A stretch of DNA of 8,550 nt from an uncultured Prevotella sp. (GCA_900556795.1 USQD01000067.1:1-8550); one strand, 5' to 3'. Shown: positions 1 through 6,158, numbered from the stretch's first letter. Notes: a model not told the origin generated them from the letters alone. A program made the numbers and translations.

Positions 1-11
1 CTTTTAACCAA

Positions 12-51
12 AATGAGGAAAGTAACTGATAACCAGTAAACTTTCCTCATT
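12..51. terminator. Strong hairpin, probable bidirectional terminator
   Basis: A perfect 12-bp inverted repeat (AATGAGGAAAGT at 12-23, ACTTTCCTCATT at 40-51) encloses a 16-nt loop that can itself form ACTG/CAGT. Read on the minus strand the stem runs into TTTT, so it could end the gltD transcript about 400 nt past its stop. On the plus strand the tail is pyrimidine-rich but not a pure T run. Which strand it serves is not settled, because any gene to the left lies outside the window. Confidence 0.6.
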
Positions 52-84
52 CTTCTCTCAAACACTTTTTATATGTAGTTTCAC

Positions 85-135
85 TTTTGAAGTATGTCAC
101 TTTCACCCCGTAAGTATGATACTTATACTTCAAAA
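85..135. repeat. 11-bp inverted repeat with nested palindrome
   Basis: TTTTGAAGTAT at 85-95 is the exact reverse complement of ATACTTCAAAA at 125-135. Between them lies a second palindrome, AAGTATGATACTT, at 112-124, so the AAGTAT core occurs four times, twice in each orientation. It could be a structured RNA, a protein-binding site or the end of a decayed element. There is no ORF in it and no U-rich tail next to it, so it is not an obvious terminator. Confidence 0.45.
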
Positions 136-164
136 GCAGCAAGGAGATAAGAAGTAATACCAAA

Positions 165-187
165 CAGGAAGCGTCCTGCTCTTTTTT
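165..187 (+). terminator. Weak plus-strand terminator-like hairpin
   Basis: CAGGA (165-169) and TCCTG (174-178) form a 5-bp stem with a 4-nt loop. A run of six T follows at 182-187. The form suits a rho-independent terminator on the plus strand, but the stem is short and no plus-strand gene is visible upstream. Confidence 0.3.
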
Positions 188-210
188 CTCGGTGAACCAT
201 AATCTAAGTG

Positions 211-243
211 TGAGAAAGTATGAGAAAGTATGAGAAAGTATGA
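211..243. repeat. Perfect 10-bp tandem repeat, three copies
   Basis: The decamer TGAGAAAGTA is repeated three times without any change (211-240), and a partial fourth copy begins at 241. It ends about 20 nt before a promoter-like -7 box. A period of about one helical turn would place any bound protein on the same DNA face. Copy number could also vary by slippage. Both ideas are inference. Confidence 0.85.
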
Positions 244-263
244 AGTAGTGTTTTCAGATTTCG

Positions 264-271
264 TATCTTTG
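264..271 (+). promoter_or_regulatory. Bacteroidetes-type -7 box, plus strand
   Basis: TATCTTTG fits the Bacteroidetes -7 consensus TAnnTTTG and is followed by CAGCG, as often seen at such promoters. No clean TTTG lies at the expected -33 position; the tandem decamer repeat ends there instead. A start near 278 would put a small hairpin (TCATTC/GAATGA, 277-293) at the 5' end of the RNA, followed by a GGGGAGGG tract at 309-316. The transcript would run convergent to gltD. No convincing gene follows, so its target is unknown. Confidence 0.45.
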
Positions 272-435
272 CAGCGTCATTCAAAGAGAATGATATTCCT
301 ATCCCAACGGGGAGGGAAATAATGCTAGCAAATTGATGAGAACTATAAAAAATATAAGGACATCTCAGTCTCTATCAAAGAAACAAAGGTGCCCCTATAA
401 AATATACCAGAGTCGCCAGTCTGCAAATAAGGGAT

Positions 436-1836
436 TTATTCTGCAATACCCTGCTTCTCAATACGCTTAGCCTCTTCAAGCAACTTGATGGCATCCACAT
501 ACTGAGCGATACCCTGTGCCACTTCCTTGGCTGCTTTCATTGCCAAGACAACAGTCTGAGGACGGTGGACCACATCACCTCCGGCAAAAACACCGCGACG
601 GGTTGTCATACCGAAAGGACGCTCCACCACCTTTACGTATCCCTTCTCATCTACCTCTATACCCTCGGTAGTAGACACAATACGGTTGGCAGGTCTCGAA
701 CCAATGGCCAGATAAATACGATCGAACTTTTCAACTCTTTCGCCCTCAGGAGTATTCAATACACAACTTCCAAGACGGCCATTTTTACCTTTGAGGAAAG
801 CTTCAACGGTGGTCTTCCACTCAAATTTAACCCCTTCCTTGAGCGCTTCCTCATACTCACTCTTGATGGCAGGCATCTCTTCCTGCGTCTTACGATAAAG
901 CACGGTTACATCAGCACCGAGACGAATGGCAGTACGAGCAGCATCCATAGCCACATTACCACCACCAATCACACCAACCTTCTCTCCACCACGCAAAGGC
1001 ACCATATCACGAGTCAAAGCTCCTTCGTTATAGGCATTTACATTGTGCAGGAAATATGTACTCTGGCTGACACCGTGAAGGTTTGAACCTGGAGTGGAAT
1101 CCATATTTTGAGGTACACTGGTACCTGTACCCATAAAGATGGCATCATAGCCTGCGCGGAAAAGACTGTCGATTGTAATATTGTTCTCACCTACCATACA
1201 GTTAGTGATAAACTGCACACCGAGAGCCTCTATCTTACTGATCTCATCACGTACAACGCTCTTAGGCAAACGATACTCAGGAATACCATACATCAAGACT
1301 CCTCCCGGCTCTGCCTGTCCCTCAAAAATAGTGACATTAAAGCCCTGACGAGCCAAATCTCCCGCAACAGTCAAACCTGCAGGACCAGAACCGATGACAG
1401 CAATGCGGCCACGGGTCTTCTGCGGCAAGCGTTCACGGGAAAGCTTCATCTTCGTATCAAAATCGGCAACAAACTGTTCCAGTTTTCCTATCTGTACAGG
1501 CTTACCCTTCTTTCCCAGCACACAATGACCTTGGCACTGCTTCTCATGAGGGCATACACGTCCGCAGATAGCAGGCAGATTTGTTTTTGCATTGAGGATA
1601 CTCATTGCAGCACCCATGTTACCCATAGAGAGTTCATGCACAAAGTCAGGAATGTCGTTTTCAATAGGACATCCCTTCTTACACTGCGGAATCTTGCAGT
1701 GAAGGCAACGTTTGGCTTCCTCTATCGCCTCACGGGTAGAGAAGCCCTCGTTTACAACCTGAAAAGCGGCAGAGGTATCAACCTGAGCTTGCTGCTCATT
1801 CATATCTATTCCTTTCTGACTTGTCTGTTCGTCCAT
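436..1836 (-). CDS. gltD: Glutamate synthase small-subunit-like NAD(P)H oxidoreductase
   Basis: This is a 466-residue flavoprotein of the GltD / NADPH-dependent glutamate synthase beta family. In characterised relatives it takes electrons from NAD(P)H through FAD and Fe-S clusters to a partner such as the glutamine-dependent large subunit. Two N-terminal cysteine groups suit two [4Fe-4S] clusters: C44, C47, C52, C56 and C91, C95, C101, C105. An FAD-binding GSGPAGL lies at 149-155 and an NAD(P)-binding GGGNVAMDAAR at 291-301. A GGD motif near the C-terminus completes the FAD fold. Length is normal for a stand-alone member. Start is taken at M1; M12 is an alternative. No large subunit (gltB) lies in the window, so the partner is unknown: glutamate synthase, or an NfnB/SudA-type electron-bifurcating or sulfur role, are all possible. 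It sits 96 nt past tyrA with a terminator between, and no clear own promoter was found. Confidence 0.88.
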   Translation of the reverse strand: MDEQTSQKGIDMNEQQAQVDTSAAFQVVNEGFSTREAIEEAKRCLHCKIPQCKKGCPIENDIPDFVHELSMGNMGAAMSILNAKTNLPAICGRVCPHEKQCQGHCVLGKKGKPVQIGKLEQFVADFDTKMKLSRERLPQKTRGRIAVIGSGPAGLTVAGDLARQGFNVTIFEGQAEPGGVLMYGIPEYRLPKSVVRDEISKIEALGVQFITNCMVGENNITIDSLFRAGYDAIFMGTGTSVPQNMDSTPGSNLHGVSQSTYFLHNVNAYNEGALTRDMVPLRGGEKVGVIGGGNVAMDAARTAIRLGADVTVLYRKTQEEMPAIKSEYEEALKEGVKFEWKTTVEAFLKGKNGRLGSCVLNTPEGERVEKFDRIYLAIGSRPANRIVSTTEGIEVDEKGYVKVVERPFGMTTRRGVFAGGDVVHRPQTVVLAMKAAKEVAQGIAQYVDAIKLLEEAKRIEKQGIAE

Positions 1837-1871
1837 TACTACTCTTCTTTTATGTTTTACAATCTTTCTTG

Positions 1872-1908
1872 AAAAACAGAGAGTCTTATATTCCCATACA
1901 AGACTCCC
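1872..1908 (-). terminator. Intrinsic terminator after tyrA
   Basis: On the minus strand GGGAGTCTTGTA (1908-1897) pairs with TATAAGACTCTC (1890-1879) as a 12-bp stem with two G-U pairs and a 6-nt loop. TG and then five T follow. This is a good rho-independent terminator and probably marks the end of the Phe/Tyr operon. It lies only 35 nt upstream of the gltD start, so gltD would depend on read-through or on a promoter not recognised here. Confidence 0.75.
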
Positions 1909-1932
1909 TACATAAGTTTAAATTATTAATAA

Positions 1933-2730
1933 TTATGTTTTCTTGATTTCTATATCTTCCTTCACATGATTTCTGATCTTTGTGAGGAATACCTTCATGC
2001 GCTTGGCATCCTTATGATCGATGATATCAATCAATTCGGCAAGCTCTTCACGAATCTGCGCTACCTGACCACTTGTATAAGGGTTGAAGAGTATCTCCTG
2101 CAACAGATAATCATCCTCGTTCAATACCCCTTTGGCTATCTGCATGTGACGTTTGAAGGTGGTACCAGGTGCATCCTGATGTTTCATAACCGCAGCGAAT
2201 GCAAAAGTACTCACAAAAGGAATACTCAACGAATAAGCCACCGTCTGGTCGTGCTCATCAAAAGTATACTCATGAAGACTCAATCCCAACTTCTGATACA
2301 GGTCTTTGAAGAAAATCTTACCCATATAGTCACCCTCCTTGATAATGACAGCATTCTCTTCAGAAAGCTGGTTCAAATTGGCGAAAGTAGGACCAAACAT
2401 CGGGTGCGTACTCACAAATCGGAAGCCACTCTTTTCATAGAATTCCTGCAAGCCAGTCTTCACGGATGCAATATCCGAAATGATGCAGTCGTGAGAAAGA
2501 TGTGGCAACAACTCCTCGAAGGCTGAAAGAGTGTATTTTACCGTCACGGCATTGATGACAAGCTCGGGACGGAACATCTCAATCTCTTCCATTTTAGTAA
2601 AGCGGTAGCAGTTATAGGTGAAACGCAGACGCTTGGCATCCTTTTCAAAAACAGCCACCTCGTGATCGAAGCTGAGCAGGTCGATGAAGAAACTTCCCAT
2701 CTTTCCTGCTCCCATGATTAATATTCTCAT
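1933..2730 (-). CDS. tyrA: Prephenate dehydrogenase
   Basis: TyrA oxidatively decarboxylates prephenate to 4-hydroxyphenylpyruvate with NAD(P)+, the committed step to tyrosine. The protein starts with a Rossmann nucleotide-binding GAGKMG (residues 7-12). It carries the TyrA active-site stretch THPMFGP (108-114), whose His109 matches the catalytic histidine of the family. An all-helical C-terminal dimerisation region follows. The open frame extends 16 codons further upstream to 2778, but that extension is encoded by a repetitive hairpin in the spacer. MRILIMGAGKMG is the natural start of the fold, so 2730 is chosen (265 aa). There is no fused chorismate mutase and no C-terminal ACT domain, so no tyrosine-binding regulatory domain is visible. 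It is the last gene of the aromatic operon, 53 nt after the DAHP synthase gene and followed by a terminator. Confidence 0.93.
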   Translation of the reverse strand: MRILIMGAGKMGSFFIDLLSFDHEVAVFEKDAKRLRFTYNCYRFTKMEEIEMFRPELVINAVTVKYTLSAFEELLPHLSHDCIISDIASVKTGLQEFYEKSGFRFVSTHPMFGPTFANLNQLSEENAVIIKEGDYMGKIFFKDLYQKLGLSLHEYTFDEHDQTVAYSLSIPFVSTFAFAAVMKHQDAPGTTFKRHMQIAKGVLNEDDYLLQEILFNPYTSGQVAQIREELAELIDIIDHKDAKRMKVFLTKIRNHVKEDIEIKKT

Positions 2731-2737
2731 AATATTT

Positions 2738-2780
2738 AAGTGAAGAACGAAGAGTGAAGAACGAAGTTCACTCTTCACTT
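2738..2780. repeat. Heptad repeats forming a hairpin between aroF and tyrA
   Basis: On the plus strand the spacer reads as 7-nt units AAGTGAA, GAACGAA, GAGTGAA, GAACGAA, then the inverse units TTCACTC and TTCACTT. GAGTGAA (2752-2758) pairs with TTCACTC (2767-2773), and AAGTGAA (2738-2744) pairs with TTCACTT (2774-2780). The result is a stem interrupted by one 7-nt bulge. It starts 3 nt beyond the stop codon of the upstream gene and lacks a T tail on the minus strand. It is therefore more likely an RNA stability or processing element, or neutral repeat DNA, than a terminator. Confidence 0.7.
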
Positions 2781-2783
2781 AAT

Positions 2784-3851
2784 TTAATTCTGATTCAATA
2801 TTTCCAACTGCTGGCGAACACTCTCTTCATGAATGTGCTCAAAAATCTGAGCAGCAAACTCAGGGCTCATGCCACAGAGCGAAGCCTGAGCACCACGCTT
2901 GTCAAGAATCTCGTTATAACGGTTGGTCTGAACGATAGTCATATTATGCTCCTTCTTGTAAGTACCAATCTCACGGCATACACGCATACGCTTAGCCAAG
3001 AGATCCATCAGCTGATTGTCGAGTTCATCAATCTGACCACGCAACTGATGCAGACCTTCTGTTGAATAATGCTCATCACGTACTACGAGAAGACTCAGAA
3101 TGTAATCCAGAATTTCTGGAGTAACCTGCTGCTTAGCATCGCTCCAGGCATCATCAGGACTGCAATGGCTCTCTACGATAAGACCATCAAAACCTAAGTC
3201 CATAGCCTGCTGGCAAAGAGGAGCAATCAAATCGCGACGACCACCGATATGGCTAGGATCACAGATGATTGGCAACTGAGGCAGACGACGGTGCAATTCA
3301 ATAGGAATCTGCCACATTGGAAGATTGCGATAGATTTTCTTATCGAAACTTGAGAAACCACGGTGGATAGCACCAAGCTTCTTGATACCAGCCTGATTAA
3401 TACGCTGGAGAGCACCAATCCAAAGTTCGAGGTCTGGGTTTACAGGATTCTTTACCAATACCGGAACGTCCACACCCTTCAAGCTATCAGCAAGAGCCTG
3501 CATGGCAAATGGGTTGGCGGATGTACGTGCACCTACCCAGAGAATGTCGATTCCATATTTCAAGGCGAGCTCTACATGCTCAGGAGTAGCCACCTCTGTA
3601 GCTGTGAGCATACCTGTCTCCTCCTTTACCTGCTTCATCCAAGGTAAAGCAACCTCGCCATTTCCCTCGAAACCTCCTGGTTTGGTACGTGGCTTCCAAA
3701 CACCTGCACGGAACATGTGGCAACCCTTAGCTGCCAACTGCTTTGCGGTAGTCATCACTTGCTCTTCTGTCTCTGCAGAGCATGGACCTGCAATGATACA
3801 AGGGCGTTCCTGGTCACTAGGAAAATTCAATGGTTCTAATTCTAATTCCAT
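2784..3851 (-). CDS. aroF: Bifunctional DAHP synthase / chorismate mutase
   Basis: The N-terminal ~255 residues are a type I-beta DAHP synthase, which joins phosphoenolpyruvate and erythrose 4-phosphate as the first shikimate step. Landmarks are GPCS (22-25, with the metal-binding cysteine), KPRTKP (53-58), GAIHRGFSS (160-168), CDPSHIGG (197-204) and VESH (226-229). The C-terminal ~85 residues are an AroQ-type chorismate mutase: LRGQIDELDNQLMDLLAKRM (270-289), then YKKEHN and a closing helix, making the three-helix fold that converts chorismate to prephenate. The same domain order is known from Prevotella nigrescens, where the mutase domain also gives allosteric inhibition by prephenate. Similar control here is inferred. 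There is no N-terminal ACT or ferredoxin-like regulatory domain. Neither PheA nor TyrA here has a mutase domain, so this gene supplies it for both branches. Spacing to the aminotransferase is 20 nt. The symbol varies between annotations (aroF/aroG). Confidence 0.94.
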   Translation of the reverse strand: MELELEPLNFPSDQERPCIIAGPCSAETEEQVMTTAKQLAAKGCHMFRAGVWKPRTKPGGFEGNGEVALPWMKQVKEETGMLTATEVATPEHVELALKYGIDILWVGARTSANPFAMQALADSLKGVDVPVLVKNPVNPDLELWIGALQRINQAGIKKLGAIHRGFSSFDKKIYRNLPMWQIPIELHRRLPQLPIICDPSHIGGRRDLIAPLCQQAMDLGFDGLIVESHCSPDDAWSDAKQQVTPEILDYILSLLVVRDEHYSTEGLHQLRGQIDELDNQLMDLLAKRMRVCREIGTYKKEHNMTIVQTNRYNEILDKRGAQASLCGMSPEFAAQIFEHIHEESVRQQLEILNQN

Positions 3852-3871
3852 AGTCGTATATTTTTATGTTC

Positions 3872-5041
3872 TTATGATTCAAATACTTTTTTTATTCTTT
3901 CCAAAGCCTCCTTCATTTTCTCATCTTTGGCACAGAGGCTGATGCGGATGTATCGCTTGCCATTACTTCCGAAGATAAATCCTGGCGTGATAAACACGCG
4001 AGCCTCATAGAGAATCTTCTCTGTGAGATCTTCTACATCTGTATACTTCTCGGGTATCTTACCCCAGAGGAACATTCCCACCTGATTAGGATCGAACTGG
4101 CAATCGAGCACCTTCATAATTTCTTCTGCGAGATCACGGCGACGGCGATAGTTCACTATGTTATTCTCATGATGCCACTCATCAGTATTGTTGAGCATGG
4201 CTTCGGCTGCAGCAAGCTGAATACCACGGAAGGATCCGTTATCGATATTGCTCTTCACTTTCAGAATCCAAGAAATAAATGTCTTGTTGCTTGAAATCAT
4301 CGCCACACGCCAACCTGGCATATTATGACTCTTACTCAAGGAATTAAACTCGATGCAGCAGTCCTTGGCTCCCGGCACCTGCATGATGCTCATTGGGTGC
4401 TCGTTGAGGATGAGCGAATATGGGTTGTCGTTCACCACCACGATGTTGTGCTTCTGTGCGAATGCCACCAGCTTTTCGTAGGTTTCGCGCTTCGCCACAC
4501 CGCCTGTCGGCATGTTAGGATAGTTGGTCCACATCAGCTTTACGTGGCTCAGGTCCATCTTCTCCAAAGCCTCAAAATCCGGCTGCCACCCATTGTCCTC
4601 ACGCAGATCATAATAAGTAATCTTGGTTCCAAGAATCTTGTTGATGGCTGTATAAGTTGGATAACCTGGATTAGGAATGAGTACCTCATCACCAGGATTG
4701 CAGAATGCAAGCGTTACGTGCAGAATACCCTCTTTGCTACCGATAAGCGGCTGGATTTCCGTAGCCCAGTCAAGGTCTACATCATACCAACGCTTATAAA
4801 ATCCAGCCATAGCCTTACGCAATTCCGGTATGCCCACTGTAGGCTGATAACCATGTGCGTTAGGATTATTGGCTACCTCGCAGAGTTTATCGATAGTCTG
4901 CTTAGAAGGCGGCATGTCTGGACTTCCAATGGCAAGGCTGATAATGTCCATGCCCTCGGCATTTAACTTAGCCACTTCCTTCAGCTTGCGACTGAAGTAG
5001 TATTCCTGTATTTCCGTTACTCTATTGGCTGGTTGTATCAT
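3872..5041 (-). CDS. Class I/II PLP-dependent aminotransferase, probably aromatic
   Basis: This 389-residue fold-type I aminotransferase resembles the aspartate / LL-diaminopimelate aminotransferase subgroups. Visible features are the substrate loop AIGSPDMPPS (37-46), GSKEG (101-105) binding the cofactor phosphate, and YPNMPTG (174-180) in place of the usual NPNNPTG. NDNPYS (204-209) provides the PLP-contacting Asp and Tyr. SLSKSHNMPGWR (234-245) holds the Schiff-base Lys237, and RYIRISL near the C-terminus carries the carboxylate-binding arginine. Its position between pheA and the DAHP synthase gene argues that it transaminates phenylpyruvate and 4-hydroxyphenylpyruvate, the last step to Phe and Tyr. 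A prephenate aminotransferase (arogenate route) or a broad-specificity enzyme cannot be excluded by reading alone. Full length, with no disrupted motif. Spacing is 50 nt from pheA and 20 nt to the next gene. Confidence 0.87.
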   Translation of the reverse strand: MIQPANRVTEIQEYYFSRKLKEVAKLNAEGMDIISLAIGSPDMPPSKQTIDKLCEVANNPNAHGYQPTVGIPELRKAMAGFYKRWYDVDLDWATEIQPLIGSKEGILHVTLAFCNPGDEVLIPNPGYPTYTAINKILGTKITYYDLREDNGWQPDFEALEKMDLSHVKLMWTNYPNMPTGGVAKRETYEKLVAFAQKHNIVVVNDNPYSLILNEHPMSIMQVPGAKDCCIEFNSLSKSHNMPGWRVAMISSNKTFISWILKVKSNIDNGSFRGIQLAAAEAMLNNTDEWHHENNIVNYRRRRDLAEEIMKVLDCQFDPNQVGMFLWGKIPEKYTDVEDLTEKILYEARVFITPGFIFGSNGKRYIRISLCAKDEKMKEALERIKKVFES

Positions 5042-5049
5042 AATTCTTA

Positions 5050-5091
5050 TTTTTAATTCTTAACTGTCAACTATTAACTATTAATTTCAAT
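5050..5091. repeat. Degenerate 7-nt repeats between pheA and the aminotransferase gene
   Basis: On the plus strand the spacer divides into heptads ending in AA: TTTTTAA, TTCTTAA, CTGTCAA, CTATTAA, CTATTAA, then TTTCAA. This AT-rich array fills nearly the whole 50-nt gap. The aroF-tyrA gap shows the same 7-nt period with different units, which suggests a recurrent kind of spacer rather than a gene-specific signal. Confidence 0.65.
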
Positions 5092-5925
5092 CTATTCCTT
5101 CTCCTCGTATTCACCAAGTACCTTGATTTCCTTGACCAGCGGTGTGATGGCATCAATACTTTGGCGATAACGTGTCAAATTATCAAAGGTAAGATCCACA
5201 TAGAAGAGATATTCCCATTCATGTCCGATATTCGGCAACGACTGAATCTTTGTCAGATTGATGTCATAGAAACTAAGAATGGTGAGTACCTTGGAGAGCG
5301 ATCCTTCTGTATGAGGTAAGCTGAAGACGATACTAGCCTTGTTTGCTTTCTCGATAGGGCGAAGCAGAGCCGCCTTCTGCGGATTACAGACCACCAGGAA
5401 CCGGGTATAATTGTGCGGATTATCGTGGATTCCTTCCTGCAATACCTTCATGCCATACATGTGGGCAGCATAAACAGAACAGATAGCCGCCCATCCATGC
5501 ACCTTATGCTGAGCGATATAGGCTGCAGATCCGGCAGTATCTTCTGCTTCCACAGCCTTTAAGTCCGGATGATTGGCAAGAAACTTACCGCACTGCATTA
5601 ATGCCACAGGATGAGAATGAACTTCCTGGAGGGAACTCCAGTCATCATCAGGCAAGCAGCAGATGCTATGCTCTATATGAAGTTTATGTTCTCCCACAAC
5701 AGTCGTGCCGCTCTCCCGCAACAACTCATAGTTGTGAAGCAAACTTCCCGCAATCGTATTCTCTATGGCACAGATACCAACCACTGTTGGATCGCGCTTG
5801 ATATTCTCAAACACCCCTTCGAAGGTGGCGCAACATATCAGCTCTATCTGCTCACCCTCGAAATACTGATGGGCAGCGATGTCGTGGAAAGATCCCAACT
5901 CTCCTTGTATTGCTATTCTCTTCAT
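5092..5925 (-). CDS. pheA: Prephenate dehydratase with C-terminal ACT domain
   Basis: PheA decarboxylates and dehydrates prephenate to phenylpyruvate. Residues 1 to ~180 are the catalytic domain, with QGELGSFHDIAA at the start, IENTIAGS (54-61), HPVALMQC (105-112), DTAGSAAYI (129-137) and the catalytic NYTRF (172-176, Thr174). Residues ~197-272 are an ACT domain, which in this family binds phenylalanine for feedback inhibition. The two ligand motifs are altered: GSLSKVL (208-214) stands for the usual GALxxxL, and QSLP (228-231) replaces ESRP, so the strength or specificity of Phe inhibition is uncertain. At 277 aa it is the normal length of a monofunctional enzyme, with no mutase domain. AAGG a few bases before the ATG supports the start. 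It is the first full gene of the operon and lies 48 nt downstream of the leader terminator. Confidence 0.95.
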   Translation of the reverse strand: MKRIAIQGELGSFHDIAAHQYFEGEQIELICCATFEGVFENIKRDPTVVGICAIENTIAGSLLHNYELLRESGTTVVGEHKLHIEHSICCLPDDDWSSLQEVHSHPVALMQCGKFLANHPDLKAVEAEDTAGSAAYIAQHKVHGWAAICSVYAAHMYGMKVLQEGIHDNPHNYTRFLVVCNPQKAALLRPIEKANKASIVFSLPHTEGSLSKVLTILSFYDINLTKIQSLPNIGHEWEYLFYVDLTFDNLTRYRQSIDAITPLVKEIKVLGEYEEKE

Positions 5926-5973
5926 TGCCTTGTTTCTTATCTCTAACCCAATGTTTACTTAAGAACGTTTACG

Positions 5974-6009
5974 AAAAACGGTCCAACTCTGTATAGAGCG
6001 GGACCGTTT
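5974..6009 (-). terminator. Leader terminator (attenuator) upstream of pheA
   Basis: AAACGGTCC (6009-6001, minus strand) pairs perfectly with GGACCGTTT (5984-5976). Inside the loop CTCT and AGAG can add a second 4-bp helix. The stem runs into five T. It is a clear intrinsic terminator, yet it sits 37 nt after the leader-peptide stop and 48 nt before pheA, with no other gene to end. That position is expected of an attenuator. Confidence 0.88.
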
Positions 6010-6065
6010 CGATGATTTCAAAGAATCTAATATCCTAAGTTGAAATTTACACGCAACTTCCCGCT
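5997..6065 (-). promoter_or_regulatory. Candidate antiterminator pairing and nested hairpins
   Basis: AGCGGGA in the leader ORF (6065-6059) is the exact complement of TCCCGCT (6003-5997). The latter includes the last three bases of the terminator's 5' arm plus loop bases, so the two helices cannot coexist fully. Between them ATTTCAA (6046-6040) can pair with TTGAAAT (6021-6015), a hairpin that fits inside the long-range helix and would bring its arms together. A competing helix AAGTTG/CAACTT (6059-6054 with 6042-6037) overlaps both. AGCGGGA begins 14 nt after the last Phe codon of the control run, near the edge of a stalled ribosome, and lies just before the stop codon, where a terminating ribosome would cover it. 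The folding was paired by eye and no energies were calculated. Confidence 0.6.
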
Positions 6066-6124
6066 TTACAATCGCTTGCAAAGTAAAAGTAATAGCTAAA
6101 AAAGTATGCGTTCAACTTCTTCAT
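6047..6124 (-). CDS. Tyr/Phe-rich leader peptide of the pheA operon
   Basis: A 25-codon ORF starts with MKKLNA and then reads YFFSYYFYF (codons 7-15, bases 6106-6080): eight aromatic codons of nine, four Tyr (TAC, TAT, TAC, TAC) and four Phe (all TTT). It ends with TAA after a polar, cysteine-containing tail. It starts about 35 nt downstream of a consensus -7 box and is followed by an intrinsic terminator before pheA, as in E. coli pheL-type attenuation. The inferred role is cis-regulatory: shortage of charged tRNA-Tyr or tRNA-Phe stalls the ribosome in the run and frees the antiterminator, while quick passage to the stop codon lets the terminator form. The peptide itself probably has no function. 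The mixed codon content matches an operon serving both amino acids. No strong Shine-Dalgarno is visible, which is common in Bacteroidetes; the upstream stretch is A-rich. Confidence 0.85.
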   Translation of the reverse strand: MKKLNAYFFSYYFYFASDCKAGSCV

Positions 6125-6158
6125 TGTCTTATTATTTTAATTGTTAATATTACGACTG

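Noticed and set aside
336..470. Plus-strand 44-codon ORF after a promoter-like box
   Set aside because: Its last part is antisense to the gltD 3' end, the protein resembles nothing I recognise, and ORFs of this size are common by chance. Kept only as part of a finding.
565..1872. Long plus-strand ORFs opposite gltD (173 and 254 codons)
   Set aside because: They are shadows of a fully motif-supported gene, have Thr/His/Ser-rich compositions typical of antisense frames, and lack recognisable domains.
3502..4966. Plus-strand ORFs opposite aroF and the aminotransferase gene
   Set aside because: The opposite strand encodes complete enzymes with all catalytic motifs; these frames show no family features.
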